The translations under genes were made by a program, and so were the position numbers. A model generated the notes under the pieces. That model was not told the origin of the DNA. It saw only the letters and a list, made by a program, of their open reading frames with translations, and made no database searches. Source: Chaetomium olivaceum (Eukaryota > Ascomycota > Sordariomycetes > Sordariales > Chaetomiaceae). From it: 64,000 nt of DNA. The DNA is taken from the NCBI GenBank assembly GCA_039881045.1, contig JAYWVB010000056.1, positions 124,001-188,000 of the forward strand. The letters are read 5' to 3'. Below are positions 33,863 through 44,541 of the stretch, piece by piece (position 1 is the first letter of the stretch; each line of letters opens with the position of its first letter).

Positions 33863-34495
33863 ATGTCCGACCTAGAAGCCTTCGACTTCATCCCCCTCCA
33901 AATCGACCCCAAATCCAAATCCATCAGCGCCGCCGCCCAAACAACCCACGCCTCGCGCGCCCTCGAAGCCGAGCTCGCCGCGCTCAACGCCCTGCACCGC
34001 TCCCTGCACGGCCTCGACCCGCCGCACCTCGTGCCCCCGCCCCCGGTCCCCGTCAACCCCAAACGCAGCGCCAACATCGGCAAGCTGCGCGAGTCGGGAA
34101 ACGCCGAGTACCGCAAGCAGCGCTACGCCGAGGCGGCCAAGTTCTACACGCTCGGCCTGCAGATGGCGCTGACGCGCGCCCCCTGGGAGCCCAGCCAGCT
34201 CGTGCGCGAGGAGGTGCACGCCCTGTACAGCAACCGGGCGCAGGCGCACATGCACCTGGGCCGGTGGCCCGAGGCGGCGTCGGACGCCGAGGCGAGCGTG
34301 GAGGCCAAGAGGCAGGGGAATGCGAAGGCGTGGTTCCGGCGGGGCCGGTCGCTGGTGGAGATGGGCCGGCTGGCCGAGGCGAGGGAGTGGGTTGCGAGGG
34401 GCCTGGAGTTTGAGGGGGAGGAGAAGGAGCTGATTGAGTTGTTGAAGGAGGTGGATGCGAAGTTGGAGGAGGAGAAGGTGAAGAGGGATGCTTGA
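33863..34495 (+). CDS. SEC72: ER translocation subunit Sec72 (TPR protein)
   Basis: Single exon, 210 residues. The order of motifs matches fungal Sec72: an N-terminal PLQIDPKSKSIS segment, an Ala/Leu-rich helix, the PVPVNPKRSANIGKLRESGN block, then three TPR-like helical pairs (about 75-185) with LYSNRAQAHM and AKAWFRRGRSLVEMGRL. Sec72 binds the Sec63 complex on the cytosolic face of the ER and docks Hsp70 for post-translational import through its TPR groove. The start was placed at the ATG in ACAATGTCC context, directly before the family N-terminus. Composition is GC-rich and matches flanking genes. Confidence 0.86.
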   Translation: MSDLEAFDFIPLQIDPKSKSISAAAQTTHASRALEAELAALNALHRSLHGLDPPHLVPPPPVPVNPKRSANIGKLRESGNAEYRKQRYAEAAKFYTLGLQMALTRAPWEPSQLVREEVHALYSNRAQAHMHLGRWPEAASDAEASVEAKRQGNAKAWFRRGRSLVEMGRLAEAREWVARGLEFEGEEKELIELLKEVDAKLEEEKVKRDA

Positions 34496-35220
34496 GGAAG
34501 GGTTGGCGGGAGGGAGGCAATTAATTGGGTGGGAGTTGCTGCTGAGGGGGGGAGAGCAAGATGGTGTGTGTTATAGCGATGGCGTGGAGGAGAAAGATGT
34601 TTGGGGGCGAGGGGAGCATGTTCATTATTTCGAGTTCTGGTATGTCGTTCAACCTTTGGGCTAGGCGTTAAGGGATCTTTCTGCACCAGGAATGAAAGGA
34701 TTGTTCAAGGGAAGATGTAAATGGAATTGTTTGAACGGTGGGGAGATGATCGACCCAACTCATGACAACCTGCTCCCATCGTGCAACAGCCTCGTAAACT
34801 CCGGCCCCCGCTGGGCGTTACATCCTTTCACTCAATCTCGTGCTTCTGTAGTTCCGCCTCGTTAGATCCTCCTATGGACGCCCATTTCCACGCCCCGGTT
34901 ATCTTCCTCCCATAAACAAGAACGATGCCAATATGATGATGCCCAAATACGGAACAGAAAAAAAACCGAGTCAGAAAACCCAATCATGCAGCTAATGAAC
35001 TACCCTTCCTAACCCCCCTCCCTTCCCGCTCATGCTTCAATCCGTCGTCCAACTCGTGGGCCAGGAGACCGTCAAACGGGTAGATTGTTTGTCGAGAGAA
35101 AGACGGTGTGTGTTCCCAAGACCGAATGCTCCCCGCCGCCAACCATGGCACCTAGCGCCAGGCCTGTGTTCATCGACCGACAAGAATTGCTCCTCCCCCC
35201 ATCACTCGTCGTGTTTGCTT
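34496..35220. other. Convergent spacer downstream of sec72
   Basis: 3' flanks of two convergent genes. No exon chain recognised. Confidence 0.45.
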
Positions 35221-35666
35221 TCAAATCTTCTCCTTCTCCGAAGTGACCTCCAAAACCGACGGCTTCCGCGGTCGCATCACGGCATCCTGACTCGTCATAC
35301 GGCGGTCAAGGGCGCGCTCGAGCTTGGCGCTGAGGGCGAGCTTGGCGAGGTTGGTGGTCTTTTCCTCGTTGAGGTAGACGCGCTGGTCCGACAGCGCGGG
35401 TTCTTGAGCCGCTCGAGCCCGTCGACGATGGGGCGAATCTCGGCGGTGACGCTGTCGGTGCTGAGGACCGTGGGGCTGATGGACGGCGCGGTCATGCTGT
35501 AGGTGGAGAAGCGGACTGAGGTGCGGGTCTGGAACGGCGAGGGGAATGGTTTAGTCGTGGTTAGCCACGATAGGTTTATTTCAGATTTGTTTTTTTTGGG
35601 GGGGTGTTGGTTGTGTTGGGGTGGACGAGGCGGGCATGGAGGGAAGAGACGAACCGAAGGGGCCAT
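35221..35666 (-). CDS. Small conserved-looking protein with apparent frameshift
   Basis: Best model: exon 1 is ATGGCCCCTTCG (35666-35655), then an intron to an acceptor CCAG just before about 35526, then a coding exon to the stop at 35221. The exon reads TRTSVRFSTYSMTAPSISP...EIRPIVDGLERLK in one frame. From about position 35400 a second frame reads PALSDQRVYLNEEKT, TNLAKLALSAKLERALDRR and MTSQDAVMRPRKPS to the stop. The two parts join naturally if one base is missing in the GGG run at 35398-35400 or next to it. The joined protein would be about 105 residues, helical and charged. I do not recognise a named family. An internal start at the Met of MTAPSIS is also possible. Function unknown. Confidence 0.55.
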
Positions 35667-37256
35667 GATCGGGCGCGAAGACTCCAGCGAGGCAGGCATT
35701 CTGGCAGTGGTACGATCGTTTGTTCGGACTTTCCGAACAGATTACTGGCTTTGTTGACGGGGAGCGTGGCTTGATGACGCTGTCCGATTTGAAACGCCGG
35801 AGCAAGGCAAAGCCTGTTGAGAGCAACCTTGGCCCGGGGGTGGAAATTCGCTGGCTCCGCTCACAGTGGCGGAAACCCTGCCAAATCGTCACTCGCCGCT
35901 TATCGCTTGTCGTTTGTCGCTTGTCGAGCAGTCCGTCAGCGCCGTTTTTCGGTCAATTGTGGTGTAATGAATGACACAACTTTGATTCAGGGATGAAATG
36001 AATGGGCTAAAAGGGGGTCGGGTGGTCGAACGGGAATGAACAAAGAGGATGCCGGGTGGGAGGGAAGCAGGAAGGTGGCACCGCTGAGAACGGCCCGGGG
36101 AAGACTGGCGCACCAGGACGCCCATGTGGGAGGGCTGCAGCTGCCGCGGCCAGGCCGCAAAAAGCGTCAACGAGCCCCCAGTGGCCCCAACTAAAAGCGG
36201 GCCTCAGGGGTTCGCCAGGGCAGATCATCACCCAGTCTCGACCCAGTGCCTGATCACACCAGTCATTCCTACCCGTCACAATCCTCGTGCCAGATATCAA
36301 CCATGAGAACTCGCCGTCATCACATCCCCAACAAGATGTCTTCTTGCGTTACTCTGCAGCAGGAAGGTACATTGATGCGCTCATTGAGTCCTTCTCCCAC
36401 GTTATTGCCCCTTCTCCATACGAAATATGGATTGAGATAAAGAGCCCGGGTGGAGGAGAACGGTGAGCACCCGTTGAGGGGGGGCAGAGATTGGCGCTTC
36501 AGCCAGGGTTGTTTCCCAGGTGCTGCTTCCTTCTCGGCAAAATGTTGCTTGGGGGCAGCCAGTCATCCTTTTGGCCAGGCCAGGCTTTCCGGCTGCATGG
36601 ACCGGCGAGTCCTCCACCCCCGGGTCTCCAAGTGTGACTATTGAGCATTGGATGGTAACAATCATACGATATTTACGGAGTACATGTTGTGTTTACTAGA
36701 AATTCCGTTGTGTATGTACAGTTCAGGATTTCGTTTACCCCATGCCCCAGCCGGATCCGACGGACTGGACAGCGGAAGATGGAAGATGACCGCAGCTATT
36801 CGGGCGTTTGAACCTTTGCTGCTTGTCCCAGGCATGTGAGCAAACAGCACTGCCGAAGATCTGGTGCGACGCCCCCACTGCGGCGAGCGAAAGAACGCAC
36901 GTGGCATTTCATCAGGTCACCATCCAGCGGGGACAGACCCGGCTTGGCGATAAAAATGTCGGGACAAACGCCAAGACCGAGGAAATCCAGCTTTTGGTCG
37001 GGCATCTCGCGATCTGACGCCTCTTCTCACTTTGCAATTTCCGAGCCAAGCTGAGGGAATCATCTGCACACACGGGTCTACTCTCTGTACGACGTCCATT
37101 TGCCAATCCAGTCCACAGACCTCTTCCGGGTTGACCAGCGAGCAACCACAGCCAGTTAGTACATCTCCGTGCGGCACCTCGGGTCATTGTGTAATGTAAT
37201 GTGTGTTCGTCCTTTGGAGAGTACCGCGCACCGCAAGTAGAAAGAAAGTACATACA
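35667..37256. other. Gene-free DNA upstream of the LINE insertion
   Basis: No domain-bearing frame was found. Short direct repeats of TCGCTTGTCG occur at 35897-35925. The stretch ends at the 5' target-site duplication of the retrotransposon. Confidence 0.45.
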
Positions 37257-37270
37257 AATATACCATGGGT
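37257..37270 (+). repeat. 5' target-site duplication of the LINE
   Basis: AATATACCATGGGT; identical to 42642-42655 on the other side of the element. The bases flanking the match differ, so the duplication is exactly 14 bp. Confidence 0.93.
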
Positions 37271-37544
37271 ATGAGTTAGCGATCGGCGGCCAAAACCCTC
37301 AGAACCAGTGTTGATTAAAAGCCCTTGCAAAACGCTATCTAACCACACCACCTGCACCGAGGCGCGATCCGCAGCGCGGCTGCAGCGGGTGTGGAAAGAG
37401 AGGCAATCGCGGGCGCGCAGCCACCCTGAAAATCTCTTCCGCCAACGCACAGACCAACAAGCTACCCGGCCCACCCACAGTTGCCCGGACAACCACGCCA
37501 CCGCGAACCCTCGACACCGCCCCTGAACCCCTAAGTGGGACACG

Positions 37545-39097
37545 ATGGCCGGCCCTGCTCCTTCAGCCCGAAGGCGAGGAAGGGGACTAGAGCAGTCCCG
37601 GCACCTACCCGGCCCCCCCACCCCGCCTCTCTCACCGCCGCCCTCCGACATGGAAGCTGTCAAGAGGCTCGTCGACGGACTGGTGGGACTGGCAAGCCCA
37701 GAGAGGAAAGGGGCAGCGAGGGGGATGGGACAGGACCTGCTAACAGCCTTCCACAAGATTTACAATGTGACCCAGAACCAAACCGGAAGCATCTCGCTGG
37801 CCAACATCCGCAAAGCGATGGCCGAGGAAATGAAGGCAGTCCTTTCTGAAACCCAGGATAAAAGGTCCTGGGCTGCAGTGGCCTCCCACGGAGCGCCCCC
37901 CCCCCCCAGTCGGTGCCCAACACCCCAACAAAGATAGTGCCGACCCGCATAAACAAGGAGATCCTAGTCAAAGGCAGAGGAATGCCAGCCGATCTCGCCA
38001 AACGCACCCCACAAGAAACCATCCAGGCCGTCAACCGGGTGTCTATCAAGAAGGGAGCAGTTGCAGCCCGAAGGCTCCCCAGCGGCGACACGATCGTCAC
38101 ATTCCAGAGCGCGGGGGCAAGAGACTGGCACTCGACAAACACCAACTGGATCAAGGAGGCTTTTGGAGAGCAGGCCGTAGAGAGCAAGCGAACCTTTGCA
38201 GTGCTGCTCAAAGGCGTGTGGAAGAAGAACCTCCAAGGGGTCACCGAGGAGGAATTTGAAAAGGAAACTGGTCTACGCACAGTAGACAAGGTGAAGTTCA
38301 GAATACCGAGACACAGGGAGGCGACCCGGGCAACAGTGCTAGTTGCTTTAACCTCCCAGGAGGAGGCACGCAAGGCGTGCGAGGAGGGAGTGATCTGGAG
38401 GGCTCAGCTACTGGACTGCGAGCCCTACTGGGCTGCCCTCAGCCCAACGCAGTGCTACAGGTGCTGGAAGTGGGGACATACGCAACATTATTGCAAGGCG
38501 ACTCCACTGTGCCCGCGTTGCGGGACAAAGGCCCATGGGGAGGGCGGCAAGGATGGTGAGGCCCAGTGCCCTACTCACGGAGGCGAAACCCCGCTCCGAT
38601 GCCCAGCCTGCGGAGGAAGGCATCCGGCGTGGTCGGGAGAGTGTCCGGAGAAGTCGAAGACCCTCGCCAAGGCCAAGGAGGCCTACCAGTTCCGACCGCG
38701 GACATACGAAACCGCAGCCACGAACTCTACCAGCACGGCTCCCACGAGCGCTCCAGCGTTTAACTTCGAAGGCGACGAGAGGGACGACGAAAGCTATCAA
38801 GTGGTAGGCAGAAAAAGGTTGAGAGGGAGACCGCCGAGTGTGGCTGCAGCCCAGCGCCAGGCTCTCTCAGACCCCCATCAGACCAGGATCAACTTCGGGG
38901 TGCCGAGGGTGCGATTCGCAAGCCCGATAGTCAGCGGTGTCGACACCGCCGCCCCGCCGCCCCGAGCACCCGAGCCGGCCACTGGACCAACGCCTGCCGC
39001 CCCCGCTAACCCCCCGGCTACTGCCACCCTGGAGCGCCGCGACGCTGAGGGAGACACTACGATGGACTCGATCACCGTCGCAGGCGATGAAAATTAA
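37545..39097 (+). CDS. LINE ORF1, Gag-like RNA-binding protein (frame broken at a C12 run)
   Basis: The first frame (from the ATG at 37545) gives a Pro/Arg-rich N-terminus and a helical segment, MEAVKRLVDGLVGLASPERK to SWAAVASHGAP, and then enters a run of 12 C residues (37896-37907). The rest of the protein (QSVPNTPTKIVPTRINKEI onward) continues in another frame to the stop at 39097. One more C, or two fewer, would join them. The C-terminal half holds three knuckles: C-X2-C-X4-H-X4-C (CYRCWKWGHTQHYC), CPRCGTKAHG...C and CPACGGRHPAWSGEC. It binds element RNA in the ribonucleoprotein particle. The last 11 bases overlap the ORF2 start. Confidence 0.9.
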
Positions 39098-42000
39098 AAT
39101 CCTACTCTGGAACACCGAAGGAATCAAGCAAACACTGGAAGTTTTGCTGGAAGAGGCCAAATACGACCTCCTGGCGGTACAAGAACCGTGGATCAACAAG
39201 GAGACGAAGTCCACATACTGCCCCCGGAGCAGCAGATACCACCTGGTATACAAACTCGAGGGGCGGGCGGCGATATATGTAAGCAAAAGGTTTGAAATCA
39301 GGCAGTGGGACTCCGAAGCCACGGAGAATTGGTGTCGCGTGTGGTTTCCAGAGGCGGACCTTGGCGGAGAAGGTCGCGGATTCGAGCTTTGGTCCATCTA
39401 CAACCCTCCCGGCGGTGAGAACGTGCCGAGAGCCCTCCAAGGGCGGCAAAGGCCGAGCCACCCGGTGGTGCTAGCAGGGGACTTCAACCTAAAGCACCCA
39501 CTGTGGGACGAGTTTGGACGCTACGACAGGAAATCCGAAGACCTATTGAAGCTGAGTTCCCTGTGGGACCTCACCATCAGGACGCCAAAAGGGGCGGCAA
39601 CGCGAGCCCCTCAAGGGCGGCAGCGAGGCCGCCCGTCAACCATTGACCACTTCTGGACGTCAGAAAAACCTCCAAACAGTATACTACGGAGAAGAGTGTC
39701 GTGGAAAGTCGGACCACTACCCACAGGTGCTCGAGGTTGGGGGAGGGCATGGGCCGAGGCCAACCCAACCAGACGGCTGGGCCTGGAAGAAGATGGACAA
39801 GGAGAGGGTGAAGGCTGAATCAACGTTACTGTGCAAGGCTATGGGACTCACAGACCCGGGACCGAACGGGCTACTGGCCAGGATCCGAACAGTCGAGGGC
39901 CTTGACAGAGCTTTCGACAGCCTGGTTGGGTGGCTCACCTGGGTCGCAGGGGAAAGTACTCCGCGGAAGAAGGGAAGCTGCGGCTATAGCTCTCCTTGGT
40001 GGACTGCGGAGGTGCAACAGGCCGCCCGGGAGGCCCGGAGGGCAGAAAGGCTGGCGAAGGAGACTCGGGCAGAGTACTGTTGGGAGGAGCTCGGCGAAAG
40101 GCTCAAGGACCTTGCCAGAACAACGCGAGAAGCGCGGACGAGGGCTTGGAGGAACAATCTGCAGGACGCAAGCGAGGCAGAGAAGCCTGACCGGATCTGG
40201 AGACTGGAAAGATGGGCTAGGCTACGGAGCTTTTTGCCGCCCGAACCACCGAGGCTACCGGCATTTAAGGACTCGTCCGGGCGGGTAACAGCCGAAACGC
40301 ATGATCAGAAGGCAAGCGCACTGGCCGAGAGGTTCTTCCCGGACCCTCCGGCCGACCTAACGGACGTGGAAGACCAAGCCTTCCTGGGCAGCTGGAACCC
40401 GGGCTTCGACGTCTCTCAGGCAGTGACACCGACCGAGGTCACGAAGGCAATAGGAGGAGCAAGCCCCTGGAAGGCGCCAGGGGAGGACCTGCTGCCGATG
40501 GGTCTACTGAAGGCGTGTGGAACATCACTGGCTGAAGTGCTCGCCGTATTAGTGACGAGATGCCTGGAACTGGGATGGTTTCCCAACCGCTTCAAAAGGG
40601 CAAGGACCGTAGTACTACCGAAGCCGGGAAAAGCACCGCCAGTGTATCAGACCCCGGGGGGATATAGGCCCATTGCGCTGCTGCCAACCCTAGGGAAGGT
40701 AATAGAGTCAGTGGTCGCCAAAAAGGTCACTCAAGCGGCAGAAGCCAACGGCCTGTTACCAGACGAACAGATGGGAAACAGGGCACATCGCTCCACAGAG
40801 CTGGCTGTCCGGCTAGTAGTAGCCCAGGTCCAGGAGGCGTGGAGACAGAAGGCCGCGGCGTCCCTACTGCAACTCGACATTTCAGGAGCCTTTGACACGG
40901 TCAACCACACCCGATTGCTAGCAACGCTGCGGGAAATGGGCTACCCGAGGTGGCTAGTCCTCTGGACGAAAGACTGGTTGACGGGCCGCGAGGCCACCCT
41001 CCTTTTTGACGGCAAGGCAGCGGCACCGACGGCAGTTCGGGCAGGGGTCCCCCAAGGCTCACCCCTTTCCCCTGTCCTCTTCATCCTCTACATTTCCTCA
41101 CTATACAAGCAGCTAAAAGACGAACACCCTCACTTGGCTATAGCGGGGTTTGCGGATGACACCAACCTCATGGTATTTGGTCGTAACCCCGAGGCTAACG
41201 TCCGGCAACTAGAGGCGGCGTGGGAAACGTGTCTACGATGGGCCGACAGTCGGGGGATGAAGTTTGCCCCGGAAAAGAGCGAACTCATCCATTTCAACAA
41301 GGGACGACGGCAGTGGACAAACGAGCTAAACCTCACCAACCCAGGGGGGGGCACCAGCCCCGTCAGACCGACGGAGTCTGCCAGGTTCCTGGGAGTCTGG
41401 CTGGACCGGAAGCTCAACTGGAAAGCCCACCTTGCGGCGGTGGAAAAGAAAATGAAGACCCAGAGCTACGCACTGTCGAGAATAGCGGCGAAAACGTGGG
41501 GACCAGGGCTAGCCAAGGCGCGAGAAGTGTACACAAAGTGCATCCGGTCAGCGCTGGCCTATGGCGCATCGTCGTTCCACATCCCCACGGACGTGGAAGG
41601 AGAGCCGGTAAGGAAAGGCATCACCGGGGCCCTCGGGAAGGTCCAGAACAAAAGCTTGCGGATTGTGGCGGGAGCCTTCAAAGCCACTCCCATTCGCAAC
41701 CTCGAGACGGAGACGTGGGTGCCACCGTTAGACCTGTATTTCAACAAACGGCTTGCAGACTTTGAAACCAGACTCCAGCGAACCGACCTGGACGACGGCC
41801 AGGGCGGCAAGAGGACCGCAGGGGGGATCATTCTCACTGCCTGTCGCAAGATACAGCAGAGGCTCCGCCCGAGGAGCGGCAACAGGGGCCGGCCGCGAAC
41901 CGTGGGACTGCAGGAGCCCACGGCAGTGGAGAAAGCCGCGAGCACGATCGCGCGCTGGACGGGGGAGCCGCAGACACGGACAGTGTGGTAGAGGACGCCT

Positions 42001-42463
42001 GGAGAGCGAGGTGGCTAAAGGAGCGGGACGGTAGAGCAATCACCAGACCGGCGGACGACTTTGACCATCAGCGAGAGACGCTATTCCGAGATGAAACGCT
42101 AAGACGGCACGACGGTCTCACCAAGGCGAGGAGTTCTCTGCTGGTCCAGATCCGAACGGGGGCAATAGGCCTACGGGACTTTCTGTTTACACGAGGAGTC
42201 CCAGAGATCCTAACGCCCGCCTGCCAGTGCGGCGAAGGACGGGAGACTGCCGACACCTGGTAGTGTGGTGTTTGGCCCCACCGCTGACTCGAAGATGGGA
42301 GAGAACTGATATTCGAACGCGACGGGACTTTTACTCTGTTCTACACGGTATTGATCCTGCATCGGCACGGCTCGCGGGGAGGGTCCTGGAATGGCTAATG
42401 GACTCAGGGAGGCTGATGATGTTCAGTTTGGCCAGGAGGCTTGAGCTAGAAGCGGCGGCCTAG
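39087..42463 (+). CDS. LINE ORF2, endonuclease/reverse transcriptase (three frame breaks)
   Basis: It starts at ATGAAAATTAA, overlapping the ORF1 stop. The AP-type endonuclease comes first: ILLWNTEG, the catalytic Glu in AVQEPW, VVLAGDFNLKHPLW, STIDHFWTS, and after a frame break at the A5 run 39664-39668, the SDHYPQV motif. Reverse transcriptase follows: GYRPIALLPTLGKVIE, LLQLDISGAFDTVNH, AGVPQGSPLSPVLF and the catalytic FADDTN. A second break lies near the G5 run at 41961-41965 and a third near CC at 42250-42251, inside the terminal CQCGEGRET...HLVVWC knuckle. The end (GRLMMFSLARRLELEAAA) is typical of Tad elements. The product nicks the target and primes reverse transcription there. Restoring frame needs -1, +1 and +1 bases respectively. 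Confidence 0.93.
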
Positions 42464-42641
42464 CACGCACCTCCCTCGGAGGCCAGGAGGCCTCCTCTCT
42501 TTGTATACGCAGGCTCACGCACATGTACTTTCCTTAACTGTCGGTATGGGTTTTTCATCCGGCCCGCGAGGGCGCGGTTTTCCTGTACATTAAATAGCTG
42601 AAGGTCCGGCACGCCTTAGGGCATAGCGGGGTATGAATAAT

Positions 42642-42655
42642 AATATACCATGGGT
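42642..42655 (+). repeat. 3' target-site duplication of the LINE
   Basis: The second copy of AATATACCATGGGT. It directly follows the short GAATAAT tail of the element. Confidence 0.93.
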
Positions 42656-43917
42656 GTCGGGCCGAACACAGCAAGATAGACCAAAATATCCTACCCCATC
42701 TACGCCTCTGTTCTTCTGCATCGGCACTTGGTGGCTTGGGGCGTTGTTAATCAAGTCAGCTGCTCTGGCTTCACTTTGTCTCTCTTCTTCGAAGCTCCCG
42801 ACGGGACAGCTGGGTTACAGATCAGATCGCTCATATCAAACGCCGCAAGGATGTTTCGTAAAACATGATAGAGCCGAGAGTCTTATCCTGGATCTGCCAG
42901 CGCGGGCAACTCCGACAGGGCTGACATGCGCCCGTGGTTGGTCCGGGAAGTCTCATACTGAAACTGGAAAAACACAAACACCAACGATCCACAGTCCAAG
43001 AGCTCGAGATACCAGCGACTTGAGGTGGGTGGCCACAGATCGCCAAGGCCGAATCAGCTTGTGATACGATTGAATTGCAGGGATGAAGCACGCCGCATCT
43101 GTGCATGAACTGGCTCTTGATTATCGTGAGGTCCATTACACCGAAGGGGATCAGAACACGGGATTCTATAGCCCGAGCCGCCTGTGCCGGTTGGTGGCGG
43201 ATGAATCGGACAACCGTTGAATCCCTCTCCTTGGATCTCTTGCATAATAGCGGAGACTTTGCCCTTCTTCTTTCTCCAATTAGGTACCGCACAAATATTC
43301 CAAGCACCACTCGCGCCTTCCTCGAGATTCAATATACTACCCTACCTAAGGTACATGTAGGTACCTAGGTAGGTAGGTACTTATCCAACGGAACGAGTAC
43401 TTCACATGACGAGTGGATCGAAGTACCTTATCTGCCACCTCGCATCCTTTCATCCTTCGTCCCCCATTTTCAATATCCATTGCTTCGCTTTCAGGCGCGA
43501 CGACGGGACGTCCCACACGGTCTTCGGAAAGTAGGCCGACTTCGATGCTTCGAGATATCTATCTCGAGTACTAGGAGTATCTATATGATTTCCGATACAT
43601 ATAAAAACAATAGTTCCACCAACATTACCCCTTCTTCACGACACGCGTTTGGGTGCGCCGCTACCCTCACAAGATGAAAATCCAGAGACGCCCGCGGCGT
43701 CCTCCCAACCCCCCAAAATTGACCAAATCGTCGTGGACTCTTGCGAGTCTTCCCAATCTTCTGACCAATGCGCCGACCCGGGTAAGAAATAACTAACAAA
43801 GCTAAACCAGGTAAGCCTCCCCAATTTCGTTCCGCCGTCGCTCGTTGCGTTTTCCTTTCTTTGAGCTCTTAAACCTCCCCTCCGTCATTAGGTTCTTTAC
43901 TCCGTGGTAAACCATTT
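42656..43917. other. Gene-free DNA with TAGGTACC-type motifs
   Basis: No gene found. A block at 43340-43382 is built from TACCTA, GGTAC and TAGG units and shares a 17-mer with the palindrome at 57888-57909. Confidence 0.5.
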
Positions 43918-44541
43918 TCACCGTTTTCTATGCGACAATTTGGATGACCTGTCCCCGTCGTTTCCGCTGTAATTTAGCTCGATATTATACGAGGCCACTG
44001 AATCAGAGCTGGGTGAACTGGATGATGTGTTTTGTCGGTGTCTCCTTGATTCCTTCCCCCTTCGTCCATCTTTGCGGTTGGCATCGCCAGCGCTAACCTG
44101 AGCTGAGATTGTGTTAGAACCGTTCCAAGTATACACCAAGGGGAGAAAGGGCGACGACTCGATCCTGCGCGTGTGGTCATGGGGGTTCTCCTTACGATCT
44201 TTGGTACAGCTGCGACAACATCCGTGATCGCACCTCTCCATCCACTCCCACTCGTTCGTGATGGAGTTTTTCTCCCACTTCGGCTCAGGCGACGCGTTCA
44301 GGCACCATCCGCTACTGTTCCGCCCTCCGCATTTGCAACATGTCCACCCGCCCCCCCCTGCACTGCGAAAGTCGCAGTTTGCTAATGGACACGCTGCTGT
44401 CGATGACTGGGATGCCGCAAACGTGATATTCGGGCATGGTGTCTCATACCCCGTTTCCAAGTCTATGAGAGCCGACGGGCAGTAGTGCCAGGTCACGGAT
44501 TGGTGGCCGCAGGAATGGTAGTGAGGGTGCCCGTGACACAT
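43918..44541 (-). CDS. Cys/His-rich small protein 1
   Basis: Open as a single 207-residue frame starting MCHGHPHYHSCGHQ. The first 115 residues hold about 15 cysteines in pairs: SCGH, HYCPS, ACPLANC, WTCCKCGG, GWC and ERCDHGCCRSC. These look like zinc-binding loops. A likely intron (44195-44103, GTAAGG...CTAACAC...TCTCAG, 93 nt, a multiple of three without stop codon) would shorten the protein to 176 residues and remove a stretch of unrelated composition. The tail is Ser/Arg/Lys-rich. It shares the MC start, the (W)xCCxCGG core and the CxHxCCxxC ending with the gene at 47926-48923. I know similar unnamed proteins in Sordariomycetes but no function. There is no signal peptide, so it is probably intracellular. 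Confidence 0.6.
   Translation of the reverse strand: MCHGHPHYHSCGHQSVTWHYCPSALIDLETGYETPCPNITFAASQSSTAACPLANCDFRSAGGGGWTCCKCGGRNSSGWCLNASPEPKWEKNSITNEWEWMERCDHGCCRSCTKDRKENPHDHTRRIESSPFLPLVYTWNGSNTISAQVSAGDANRKDGRRGKESRRHRQNTSSSSPSSDSVASYNIELNYSGNDGDRSSKLSHRKR

Larger units (their letters stand above)
37271..42641 (+). mobile_element. Full-length Tad-like non-LTR retrotransposon (LINE)
   Basis: A 5371-bp element flanked by a 14-bp duplication. It has a 5' UTR (37271-37544), ORF1 with zinc knuckles, ORF2 with AP endonuclease, reverse transcriptase and a C-terminal C-X-C-X8-H-X4-C knuckle, and a 3' UTR ending in GAATAAT. No long terminal repeats and no RNase H domain were seen between the RT and the C-terminal knuckle. 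This matches fungal Tad1-type LINEs. Four single-base frame breaks at short homopolymers interrupt the ORFs, but there is no accumulation of TAA/TAG stop codons, so the copy shows no obvious repeat-induced point mutation. That and the perfect duplication suggest a young insertion. Confidence 0.96.

Noticed and set aside
37896..37907. Programmed frameshift at the C12 run in LINE ORF1
   Set aside because: Possible in principle, but several similar one-base breaks occur at unrelated homopolymers and in host genes, so sequencing error or random indel is simpler.
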